Below are positions 46,557 through 57,500 of a DNA stretch of 64,000 bases, in pieces. A model generated the notes under the pieces. The model was not told where the DNA came from, searched no databases, and saw only the letters and a program-made list of their open reading frames with translations. Position 1 is the first letter of the stretch. The number at the start of each line of letters is the position of its first letter. The DNA comes from Mactromeris polynyma (lineage: Eukaryota > Mollusca > Bivalvia > Venerida > Mactridae). The DNA lies in contig JASFXZ010000001.1 of the NCBI GenBank assembly GCA_032209605.1, positions 35,778,619 through 35,842,618 of the forward strand. Direction: 5' to 3'. A program made the position numbers and the translations under genes.

Positions 46557-46668
46557 TTAATCACTCTCGATGACAGCTTCCGGGGTTACTTTCCAGTACA
46601 CCAGGTGTGAAGTTCGCTGTTAAATATGGCACTAGGCGGGGTTCGGACCCATCACTGAGAGTGATTAA
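46557..46668. repeat. 112-bp element with perfect 12-bp inverted ends
   Basis: Ends ttaatcactctc (46557-46568) and gagagtgattaa (46657-46668) are exact inverses. The interior carries a B-box-like ggggttcggaccc. It is a small non-coding element, possibly SINE-derived. Confidence 0.5.
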
Positions 46669-46679
46669 TATAAGTTATA

Positions 46680-48540
46680 ATACTGTAAAATGATCCTATC
46701 AAAATGAATTCATAGTAAATTTTCATGTAATATAGTAAATCACAATGAACTAAAATGTGTCCTCAGTGAGGCAACACATTGACCGGAACTTTTGTATCAG
46801 GTAAAAGACAAACAGGAGAGGTTAAACAGTTACTTGGATAGTGGTGATCTCAGAGTAGTCTGAAATACTATAGTTTGATGGAAGCCAGACGAATATCAGC
46901 GGTATATAGCCCGTAATACATAAAGAGAACTTGGTATATTTATATACAAAAATATATTTTGAACAAAGAAAAAACAACAGTGTATCAATGTAATCAAGAA
47001 CATTCTGTATAAAGTCCACACAATTGTGAAGCCAAAAAATATGAACGAGTATTGAAAAACATCAAAAGTATGAAACACTAAACAACTGGGGTTTTAACAA
47101 TGTTTCAAGTTCCACGATACACGAATCGTTAAATGCACTAAACAAAATGTGAGGTAACATTTATGTTATACGAGTAAATCTATTAGTTCAGTCTTTATAC
47201 GATGACCTGAAACGATGAACCTGGTTTTGATAGGTGTACATTGACTGTTTTCGACAGTCCAAGTCATTTGAATTACGACTTTTATAGCTTACTGTAATCT
47301 AAATCGATAGAAATTGTATGCATTAGTTTTAGTTGTGGCGGCTTTGCGCTTTCAACCACTGTATATCATCTATAGCTTTAGTTAGATTGGAGTTACTGAT
47401 GTGAATAACACTGCTTTAATGAATGCTGGGTATTCTTTGTCCAATTTCTTTTTGGCATTTGAGTGTCAATTATATATGTTTAGGTATTAATGTTCGAATT
47501 TACGTAATTTCGGCCTTTGAAATCCCGAAGTTAATTAAATTTGGTTTTATTATACTGGCTTTCGATCGAAATGAATACATTTTATTACATTCTGATCCTA
47601 TTTCGAGATGAAAATGGACGATAATCGGGCAATTAATTAAGAATGGCCTATCCAATAGAGCAGTAACTGACATTGTATTGAGGCATACTGTTACTACTAT
47701 GTTAGAGACAATGTTCATCTTAAGCTTGATCGATGTAAACACATATATGTAAATACCGGAGTATTAAACAAAATAATGAGAATAACAAAAATGTGTACGG
47801 CCATTAATATAGCTGAACTTCAGATGACTGGCAAATAATGAAATTTCATACAGGACAATCTCTAGTAAATGGTTAAATGTGTAAATACGTCGTACTTATA
47901 AAAGTTGAGGTCAAGCATTCTTCCAAAACTATGCAACCTTCTGTACTTCCGCGAGCGTATAGGACGAAGGAAAACTATTTAGTGACAAAACTGTACTATT
48001 GTTTGAAGCAGTTTATCAAACGTTGTGCACGAGATCGATTAGGCGGCGATGACAAGGGAACTGATATGGATGTTATTAAAACTCGCGAGCAAACACGAGT
48101 GCGAGATTACACAGACACACACTGTCTCACATACTTCCATTCGTGGAATAAATATTCTACATTCTATAAACAATTAATTTCTTACACAATTTAACAAAAT
48201 GAATATGGAAAACATGTGATTAAATGACACACTCAAAAATACGAAAACGAAAATTGAAAAGACCATTTAAGCGAAACAGAGGTCAGGAATATTCTATGGA
48301 TTGGAGACTAGTAAAATGATGTGTTTGAGTTATCAAAATACCATTAAAACAAGTACTGTTTTAAAACTCAGTGGCCGGAGCTAAACATGCTTAGCGCCCA
48401 TTTCTTGAGATACTCAAAGTAATTTAAACTGATCATTCAAATTTATATCGTATTGCATTTTCAGCTCCGAAGTTTAAAAAATCGAAACAAAAATCCACCA
48501 AATGATTTTTTTACAGAAATGTTGAAATAAACTCCAAGAC
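46680..48540. other. No supported gene
   Basis: AT-rich. A 105-codon plus-strand frame (47,877-48,194) includes LVTKLYYCLKQFIKRCARDR but has no recognised domain or partner exon. I do not call it. Confidence 0.5.
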
Positions 48541-48545
48541 AGCTG

Positions 48546-48697
48546 CTACCGATATAAGATATATGAATGTATGTATATGATCGTGTTTGTGAGTGTTATA
48601 GTATATACAGAAAAACGACCGGAGTCTGAACATATAGAGCGACCATAATATAGTCCACCACGGTAATTGTTCTCCCCATGTGATAGCTCCTCATATT
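48546..48697 (-). CDS. Possible last exon of the Ig-domain gene
   Basis: A strong acceptor (tttattttcag) precedes 50 codons to a TAG. Entry phase 1 fits the exon ending at 54,366. It would add EYEELSHGENNYRGGLYYG, a CSDSG small-residue stretch and a C-terminal hydrophobic run (FSVYTITLTNTIIYIHSY). A small-residue site plus hydrophobic tail could be a GPI-attachment signal, as in IgLON and DIP proteins (inference). The 5.7-kb intron and the short frame make this tentative. Confidence 0.3.
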
Positions 48698-48749
48698 CTG
48701 AAAATAAAGGATGAAATAAATCAATATTTTCATCAGGGTAAAAGAACAT

Positions 48750-50990
48750 GTTTGGCAGTTGCCAGCGTGGTTTATAACTACCTACCTAAGTCAAGTGAAG
48801 TATATGGGATGCGTTATACAAGCAGTACACCAGTACTTTAAAGACACGGATATTGGGATTCAAAGTCAATTATTTACTGTTTAAAGCGGTGGATTATTTA
48901 TGTAATTAATGTATGTAAAGAATGTTCATACTTATATGGAACAGACTGAAAATCTTAACGATGAAAACATTTTAATTTCGCTAAATTTGACATAATTTGC
49001 AATAAATAAGACATTTAACTCCCAACTTTCTTTAAAAGAAATATTATATTTGGCTTTCGCCGAAAAACTCGATGCATAATTTGTTGACAGATGCGTTTCT
49101 GAAAAGAAAGCACTCCTTGTTCGGAATCAAAAGATAATAATTGAAAATCCTTCTCGACATGTCAAGATCCCTTGTTTTTTTTTATCCCCACCTTTGGTTT
49201 AGGAGCACTTCGATATCAAGCTAACGGAAAGTCTTTATGCAAACTGAAATACAATTTCTACCATATACCCATCTGAGAAAGGAAGAAGCAATGTCATGCC
49301 ACTTAAAAACAGTCCAAAAACTTCATGAAATAGAAAATCGTGTATCTATTTAATAGCTACGAGCAACACAAATAACACAACATATCATTTGACTGAATCT
49401 TTCTTTTACAGTTTATGTAATTCAAGTAAAAATAAGACTTAAAATGATTTATGTCGTAATCATGCACAGTACATGTATCATCAAATAAAATAAAAACATG
49501 CAGGATTGGGTACATGAATCTTATTTAATTTTGTGATTAAAACAGGCAATATAAACAAAGGAGTTGCAATCATTTACAAGTGCCTGAACGTATGAACAGG
49601 AGTGTCACAGAGCCCTCAGTCGCTCAACTGAATAATTGTACAGATATACACAGAAACGATTAAGCCATGTTGACAGCTGTGTGAATAGGAAAGAAACGAT
49701 TTGAACACAACTGAGGAAGGATAGTGCGAGTATTAGCATCTAGCTGGTAATTCAGAACAAGCTGCCTACTGTCGATTCAAAGTTAGCCTCAAACTTAGTT
49801 AACAACCTTTCTTTCTCAAGTAAAACGTTATCTTTATGTTTGTTCCCTGTTTGCAGTGGACGGAAACAATTTAAACAAACTTGATGAAGGCTGATGCAAG
49901 GATGGTTTAGAGACCATTCATCAAACGGGTAATGTGCGGACGTTTATAAACTGGACATCAATGTTTAGTTCTAGAGTCCTTTGTATGCAGTGCAGTTTAA
50001 CTTGCAAAAATCCGATACAGATCAATGCCAGGGCATTACAGACCAAGTTTAGTGAAATAAAAAGATTCATTAGAAGTAGTCGTGCACAGGATTTTTTAAA
50101 TCTTTAACGCTAGCGATTCATGTTTATTCTGAGCTTAGGTGATCCCCTATATGCATTGGACTGAAAACATTTGCATAAAAAGTAGGATCAAATGTCAGTA
50201 TGTTACAGATGAAACTATCGTAAACATCCATATTGCAGTTCATGAGAAGTCATTAAAAGAAAATGCACACGCATGGAGACGTACGACAGATGACTGTGAT
50301 TCACCTGGTACTAATACCTCAGTCTAAACTTTCGTTTAAGAGAACTGAAAAACAAAAGCGCGTGCCAGTAATGCTATTGTATCTCCAACATAGCTCTCTC
50401 AAACATATCTGCACATCAGTTTGGTTAGAATTGGATTACTGGATTGAGTTATATTTAACAGCAACGCGACGAAATTGGTACCAAATTTGAAAATGTTGAA
50501 AAGTTTGGCAATAAAAATAATGTGAGAAAGATGGGTCTGTTATCACAGATGTGTAATTTAGTAATTGTTTCGAATGCTAACAAAACTTCAGTATTTGAAA
50601 TGTCAGCTTGCAATTTGCCCAAACAATGTTCACATTTTAGGCTACATGAGAATGACGCTTAATCATGACGAATAATGAGTAGCTGTAAACACGAACAACA
50701 CCAACACAAAGGACATTTAACACTTTATTTTTGTCATTATGCTAAGAGACATGTAAAAAAATCAATTTACGGGGTTTATTATCTCCCAAACATCTTGTTT
50801 GAACCAATGCGCTTTTTATCATTTCATTTTCTCTGATTACTCTGACGGAAAACGTGCATAATTTGTGCTATTATGCCGCCTATTTGTATCCTTACATGAT
50901 ATAAATTCTTGTTGACTTAAAGTATTGTTCGTTTTCTAAAACTGTCGTACGTAAATCCAACTCCAAAACTGAATTACTCATAATTCTTAG
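48750..50990. other. No supported gene
   Basis: AT-rich sequence with no repeats I could define and no exon-like frames. It may be intronic to the minus-strand Ig gene if the exon at 48,546-48,697 is real. Confidence 0.5.
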
Positions 50991-51019
50991 ATAATATGTT
51001 CAATAAGGGGAATAAGTAA

Positions 51020-51350
51020 AAGGGAGAGAATAAGTTGCTACAGGGAACGCCACATACCTATGACAGTGCCTCTCGAAACAGACCTCCGGGAAAACAACAA
51101 TCCATAAAGCATAAGGCGTTTGAAGAGGCTCAATGGTACATACGTAAGGGAACAGGGGAGCAAGGAATTGCCTGGTCGGCCACAAGGGATAACTAGGAGA
51201 ATAAAGTGGACAAATAGAGATGGGGGTGAAATTAATGGATGGAAAAGATCACAGGACAAGCCAAGACAGTTGGCAACTATAGGCCAAAACTGGGGAGAAA
51301 ATAATATGAACACTATATAAAGTGAAAGAATTGCACAGCAGGAAAGGGAA
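51020..51350 (-). repeat. Dispersed repeat family D, copy C (near full length)
   Basis: Minus-strand reading: ttccctttcctgctgtgcaa at the 5' side, ccttatgctttatggattgt in the middle, atgtggcgttccctgtagca and acttattctctcc at the 3' end. The same order and spacing occur in copies A and E. Confidence 0.75.
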
Positions 51351-51714
51351 ATTTAACATACATTTAAAAAACAAATAGAAATAATAACCATGCAGCGATT
51401 CACAGCCTTGGAATTGTCAGCAAAAATACTGGGGTTTTAAATCGATTTAACAGCTAGCTAACCTCAAACTTAATCGCCAAATGGTCATTAATTTATAATA
51501 TATTGATCTACACAATCGGACCAAGTCGGCAACAACCAATCCAAAAAAACACCACTATTCCCCTTTAAATAATGGTAATAATTATGTAACAAGAAATTGA
51601 ATAACTAGACAAAAAATACTATAAATGTAATAGTGCTATCCTTGATGGATGATATGCAACAGCATTTAATGCAAGTTCAGGGCGACTTTTTACGGCCACC
51701 ACTCTTCACCGGGA

Positions 51715-52470
51715 AAACAACTGTAACTTGGATGCGTCCATAGGACACAGATGCCCCCACTTGCAGCCTTTGTCACAAAAGCACTATTATTCTGCTCATA
51801 GTTTGTGAATGGATATCAAAATTACCAAGTGAACAACTGTACTGATTATGGTGATAAGTCAAGGGCCATAACTTTGCATTTACTGGGAAACCCCAGGTGC
51901 ACAACTATACAGGTTGGTCTACATTCCTGTAAAGTCTTATGACTCTGGCTCATATATATTTGGAGATATGAGTGACGCAAGATTGCATACTCTGTAGACT
52001 ATGTTTTAACTAAGTCAAGGGCCATAACTGTGCATTTACTGGTCACAGCCAAACATGAAACCCCAGGTGCACAACTACACATGCTGGTGAACATTCATGT
52101 AAAGTTTTATGACTCTGGCTCATATACTTTTGGAGATATAAGTGACACAAGATTGCATACTCTTTAGGCTATGTTTTAACTAAGTCAAGGGCCATAACTT
52201 TGCACTTACTTGACACAGCCAAACATGAAACCCCAGGTACAAAACTACATAGACTGATGAAAATTCCTGTAAAGTTTTATGACTCTGGTTCATATCCTTT
52301 TGGAGATATGAGTGACACAAGATTTTGTGACGGACGGACAGACGGACGGACGGACGGACGGACGGACAGACGGACGGTTAGACAGACATACGGACAGACG
52401 GAATGATGGACGGACGGACGGACAAGGGCAAATCTATATGCCACCCCCTCCTTTTTTCAGAGTGGGGGCA
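51715..52470. mobile_element. Pearl/Helitron-like non-autonomous element with three core repeats
   Basis: Core units start agtcaagggccataactttg at 51857, 52013 and 52183 (156 and 170 bp apart), each with aaaccccaggtgcacaacta and gactctggctcatat blocks. An ACGG-type microsatellite follows at 52,328-52,434. The borders carry ataggacacagatgccccca on the left and gtgggggcataataat on the right. Core repeats plus an ACGG microsatellite is the layout described for bivalve pearl elements, later grouped with Helitrons. There is no coding capacity. Confidence 0.8.
52328..52434. repeat. ACGG/ACAG microsatellite
   Basis: Imperfect (GGAC)n with GACA interruptions, internal to the pearl-like element. It makes false frames rich in DGRT. 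Confidence 0.9.
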
Positions 52471-52474
52471 TAAT

Positions 52475-52595
52475 AATAAAAGAGAGAGAATAAGTTGCTA
52501 CAGGGAACGCCACATACATAAGACAGTGCCTCTCCACACTGACCTCCGGGAAAACAACAATCCATAAAACATAAGGCATTTGAGGAAATAGGTAG
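52475..52595 (-). repeat. Dispersed repeat family D, copy D (5'-truncated)
   Basis: The last 120 bp of the family (minus-strand atgtggcgttccctgtagca, then acttattctctc) sits directly against the right end of the pearl-like element, closest in sequence to copy C. Confidence 0.7.
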
Positions 52596-52834
52596 CTTCA
52601 GTATAAGACTTTTCCACCATGAAATGAAAGAAAGTCGCAACTACGAACGAATCAGGTAATACAAACACCAAACAATTTCTACATTTGATGTCTGAGTTAA
52701 TTATTGCCATTCCTAATGTATCTATGTTTCTAGACATTACCGTTTTCTTATACTATTACATTGTACGTGTATAATTGGTCTTGTCAGTTTGTCAGAACAA
52801 TCAAAGATATACTGTTAATGTTTGCTATACCTAG

Positions 52835-53303
52835 AAGAGACGACTTGTCAAATATCGCCGGCTCCGTAGAGGAAGATTTGAAAGTATATAGAGGTTAGTA
52901 AATTAATCTTTACACTTGCTGAAAACCTCTTACAGACTAGAAAGAAAAAATCCGCTTTTCGAGCCTGCATTGACAACTGGTGAAAAAATACGGGCTGTTA
53001 GAAACAAATTTCAAAACGAATATGCACAAGCTAAAGCAGTCAATGATGATGTATATGATTGGGGGATTCACTTGAACATCTAAGGTCTAGCACAACAGAA
53101 ATTACATATAACCATCCATATTCATGCAAAATTGAATTACCTCTTTTGACATTGAAAGTTTCGGCTGAAAATAGAATCATAAGCATAAATGTTATTTTCT
53201 ATTTTCAGGAGATATAAACATAAGGACAATATACCGAGGTGGGAAACGAAGGCATGTTAGCGGGACGGAAGAAGAGCTTGGACCGGATGGATACAGATAC
53301 TGA
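52835..53303 (+). other. Candidate pair of phase-matched exons, unrecognised
   Basis: Exon-like 52835-52893 (acceptor ctatacctag, donor gag/gttagt) reads RDDLSNIAGSVEEDLKVYR. Exon-like 53209-53303 (acceptor ctattttcag) continues in matching phase 1 with DINIRTIYRGGKRRHVSG, TEEELGPDGYRY and TGA. The composition is coding-like and both splice sites are good. No upstream exon was found and I do not recognise the product. It lies opposite to and inside the span of the Ig gene. Confidence 0.3.
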
Positions 53304-53324
53304 AGTTGAATGTTAAACTTAAAT

Positions 53325-53600
53325 GTATACATAGGACACGTATGCCCCCTTTATGGCATTTTCAGTGAAATCAAACAAGGGCAGGGCCATAAATCCTCCA
53401 AACATAGGTGGTTTGTTACGTATATAGAATGTGACATTTATTTTATTATCATATGCTTATGAGCTAAAATTAACTGAATCCATTCTTTTAACCGCTATTG
53501 ATCGGCATCAATTTTTCACACGGGCGGACGCACGGACAGGATAATACTTAATGTCCCCTTGTAGATCTTCGAATAACGGGGGCATTTTAAGGAGAGCAGC
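53325..53600. mobile_element. Diverged pearl/Helitron-like element, second copy
   Basis: It begins cataggacacgtatgccccc and ends acgggggcattttaa, matching the borders of the element at 51,715-52,470. A decayed ggcggacgcacggacagg tract replaces the microsatellite. It has a single degraded core (gggccataaatcctcc). Confidence 0.6.
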
Positions 53601-54365
53601 AGAAAACAATTATAATAATTAGAGACGACGGATGATTACCGACATCCAGATTAGCCATAGCAAAGTCCCAAGTGTTTTATTGGAAGTGTAGCAAGTACCT
53701 ATCATACCTGACAATCAGAACTGAATACTTGTTAACAGAGCAATTTTCGCACATCTTGTTGAGTTAAACATTCACCATTGCATGTATCTTAATTTGTTTT
53801 GTCTAATAAATGTTTTCATCACATAAACCAGAAGACGTTGACATGGCGCAAATCTTAATTCACGACGCATTGAGAAAATGTGACAAGTTAGAAGATCATG
53901 AGTTATATTTTTCAGTCGCTCCAATCTTCTCAGTAATTCAGTTACCGTGGTTAAATATGAAATCAGTTGGTGAGCGAATGATTATAAATTGCGCGACAAT
54001 TTCCTGCAACCGTTTTTTCATCAACATCTCCGTCTGTGGTGAATAGGAGGTCCAAGTAACTTGGATATATTGCTGTGGTATCCTGGAGAAAGACATTTTT
54101 CAGATTATTGTCCTGTTGGAGAGACAGTGTTTCAATAACTGACTCATGGAGTCCCTACATGGAGGCTAATTGTGATATAAATTTCACAAAATTAGACAAA
54201 ATTGAATGCCAAGAGAACACGTCGTCCCCGGTTAAGTACCATTTTGTGTCAGCTAATTTTCAAACAAAGGAACTTTTATTACTGGTAATTGACTGAAAAT
54301 AGCAAGAGATCATGAATATTCATAAACCTGAAGAATATGCAAATGGGTAGGTCACGACAACTTAC

Positions 54366-54545
54366 CGTTTAAAACATCCACCTTGAAGCGGTCAGTGAGA
54401 AGTTCAGATGTTCGACAAACATACGTTCCTGTATCTGACATTTTTGAGTTTCTTATCGTCAGTGTACTGACTATAACATTACTTGAGTAAGAAATCTGTT
54501 TGTCTATCCGTGTATCATCCCACTGTCTCGATGTGAGGAGATTAC
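54366..54545 (-). CDS. Ig gene exon e: C-terminal half of Ig2
   Basis: 180 nt, phase 1 to 1; acceptor tgttttatag, donor gtaagt. Encodes NLLTSRQWDDTRIDKQI, then STLTIRNSKMSDTGTYVC and RTSELLTDRFKVDVLN, finishing the second Ig domain with the D-T-G-T-Y-V-C motif. The next exon downstream must enter in phase 1. Confidence 0.87.
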
Positions 54546-57500
54546 CTATAAAACAAATGCTTAAACATGTCAAATATGGTTACAGTTTTTATGGTATTGC
54601 ATAATGTTGCATAATGTCTGTGTCGTGTGTTCCTTTGCCTTTGGGCTTGTTTGCTTGTATGTACGTACACACATACATATATTTTCAGTTTTAGGGTAGC
54701 TGTTCACTTTGTATGTGACAATTCCTGTTCGTTTTCTTTATTCGTTTGTATGGAGATGGATCTACGTATGTCATAAATGGAGTTTACAGGTCAATGTTTA
54801 ACGTAGGTATTGGTAAATAGTGTTACACATCTTACATAATTAACAGTACGATATTTAGTAGATGCATAAACTTCGTGCAGTCATTTGTAGTTTTATATTT
54901 TCTAGATCTGTGATTATACTGTTTTCTTGTTTTGAAACAAGCTCGGCTTGACAAACACATCTTTTGGGAATGCATCCCAGTAGACGGACGTTATTTGTCA
55001 AGCAAAACTCTTGATGACTCTTACTTACTTCATTTTGGTATGAATTGAAATGCAATGTAGCATCACAGGCAATATGTGATGACACGTTTATCATTTTGTT
55101 ATTGAGGTTTTTTTCGAAGGGATAGATAAACATGGTAATTTCTTCAGATTTGTGTTAAAAGGTTCAGCCATGACTGGACCCAGAAGCTATAAAAGAAATA
55201 TATCTCACCATCTTTAAACCAGTCGATTCCATCCGGTGGTGATGTTATTCCAGATGCATTGCACATCAAGAAAATACTGGCTCCTTTCTCCACAAATCTG
55301 GTACCCGTTATTTCTATTTCTGTGTGAGATGCACAAAAGAAAATCGATGTATATAAACAAAATTATCAAAGAACGATTACCCAACGACACATTCGGTTAT
55401 AAGTTAAATTTATACCTAAATTTAAGGAAATTAGTTCGAGCAAATATTGTGGAAGATGTCAAATATGTAAACGAAAACGAAATGAAGCTGATTTGATGTA
55501 AATGTTGAATTTCGGACTAACGGGCCTCAGGAGAAAGGGGAGGACAACAAATTGTATTATAGTAACCATGGTAGTAACAATGCATTGAATGTAACGAACG
55601 AAATATAGTATTTTCTGGGGACCTTATTGTGCCATCGAGTTGGTGCACTACTATAATTATTTACTTAAATGTGTTGATTTCATCATGACAGTATTGGAAT
55701 TTTCATTTTCAATTGCTTACCCTGCTTGAAATTTCTACCATTTTCTGAAATACAAATGACATTCTTGTCTGAGCACATAGAATACGAATAAACTCCTTAC
55801 GATAATAATCCGATCAATAATTTAAAAAAAACATTGCATGTGAAGAACGTAGCAGTTATGACTTCATTGAGATAATGTATCTATGAAACATAAGCAATCC
55901 CGGATATGTCTAAATTGCATTCTTGTCATCGTGTCTCTGACCGCTATGTCGGCATAACTCTTATATTGATATAATTATACACTAATTTTCTTTTACGGTT
56001 TCGCATATTTCATTGATGACGGTTGAAACACGGAAATTTCTTAAATCCACTGGGGCAATAACAATGATACTGTTAAGAATGATTGTTGTTTCTTCTTATC
56101 AGATTTTTTTTGCGAATATGACTTACCTATCACATTTAAAGTGATGTTCCTCCTCAATATTTTCGTTGTTGAACTTATCTGACATTCATATGTACCCGCA
56201 TCAAACGTTTGAACATTCTTGATTAGAAGATTCCACTGAACATTGTGCGCTGAGAGATAAAATCGGTTAATTTTCACGAATTGTTCTCGACCAACCGTTA
56301 TAGGTACGTTGTAAGGCTTTTTTCTCCACGTGACCTGAAAAAATGCGAAGTCATTCGATATGTATCGAAATATGTTACAATGTTTTACAAAGTGTAACGT
56401 TTATAATTCAAAGGTTTTAAAGAAACACATTTTGGCAGAAAATTGTGCAGCGTCAAGACCTTCATGCATTTCAAATTCTGCAGAATGCAATATAATAAAA
56501 TGTGTACAGTGAAATTTTACATAATAACACTGTAAAAATAATAAATCTAAAAATAAAATAACCACTTGTATATAATCAAGTTCATCATCGGTATCCTTAG
56601 TATTGCACACTCAACGATTAGTGCAATAATGTTATCTTTTCACAATTATAACTCTTTGTACCCAGTCGAACATAAAAGAGATATGGTTAGCCTTAGTACG
56701 CAAAACGTTACGAGCGATATAATTTTCTAGTTTGTTTCTCCTGTTTTCGCATCATATAGTATCAATTAATATTGATATGTTGTTCCCTCGGAATCCGGTA
56801 AGGATTGGTTTGACTGGGCTTGCTTGGTATACATATATATTTACTGTCTGTATTGTATTGTGAACGTAATTGTTAATAGCTTTAATGGATTACTAACTAC
56901 CTACTTATTCAATTTGTGTTTATATGTTGTAATTCAATTAGCTTGCTGTTAAATCGTTTTAAACCCCCAGTATTTTACTGACAGTTCCAATGTTGTAAAT
57001 CGCCCGATGGTTTTTATTTCTTTTCATGTTTTAGATAAAAGCGAAGTTCCCCTTTTTCCATGTGCAGTTCCTTGACTTGATATACTAGTCATGTTCTCCC
57101 CCCCCCCTGCTTTCGGCCCGTAGCCACCTGCTTTCTCAGCTTGTCCGTCAGAGTACTTCACCCATTCAGTCCACCCCCTCTGTCCCCTTAAATTTTGCCA
57201 TGGTTGTGTTTGATAGTTAGCCAGACAATTCTTTGCTTCCCCATTTCCATAGATGCCCTTACACCTCCTCAACTCCTAATGTTTGGTAGGTTGATGTTTC
57301 CCTGGGGTTTGTGTGATGAGGTATTATCTTGTGTATGTTGCGTTCCCTAGAGAAAACGTTTTCTTCATATTACCAAATAAACGTTGATATCTTAAGTGGA
57401 AACCACCAGACATTTTAAAAAGTCGGACTAGTATGACAGACAATAGTTTACCATTTTTCATGCACATTTATCTTGCAATTTCTACGTTTTGGTTTTGATA

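Noticed and set aside
47877..48194. 105-codon plus-strand ORF
   Set aside because: No domain, no splice partners, no promoter or polyadenylation context; the length is possible by chance in 64 kb.
53810..54296. Two adjacent plus-strand ORFs near the Ig exons
   Set aside because: No Ig cysteine/tryptophan pattern in either strand, no splice pairing, no recognisable domain.
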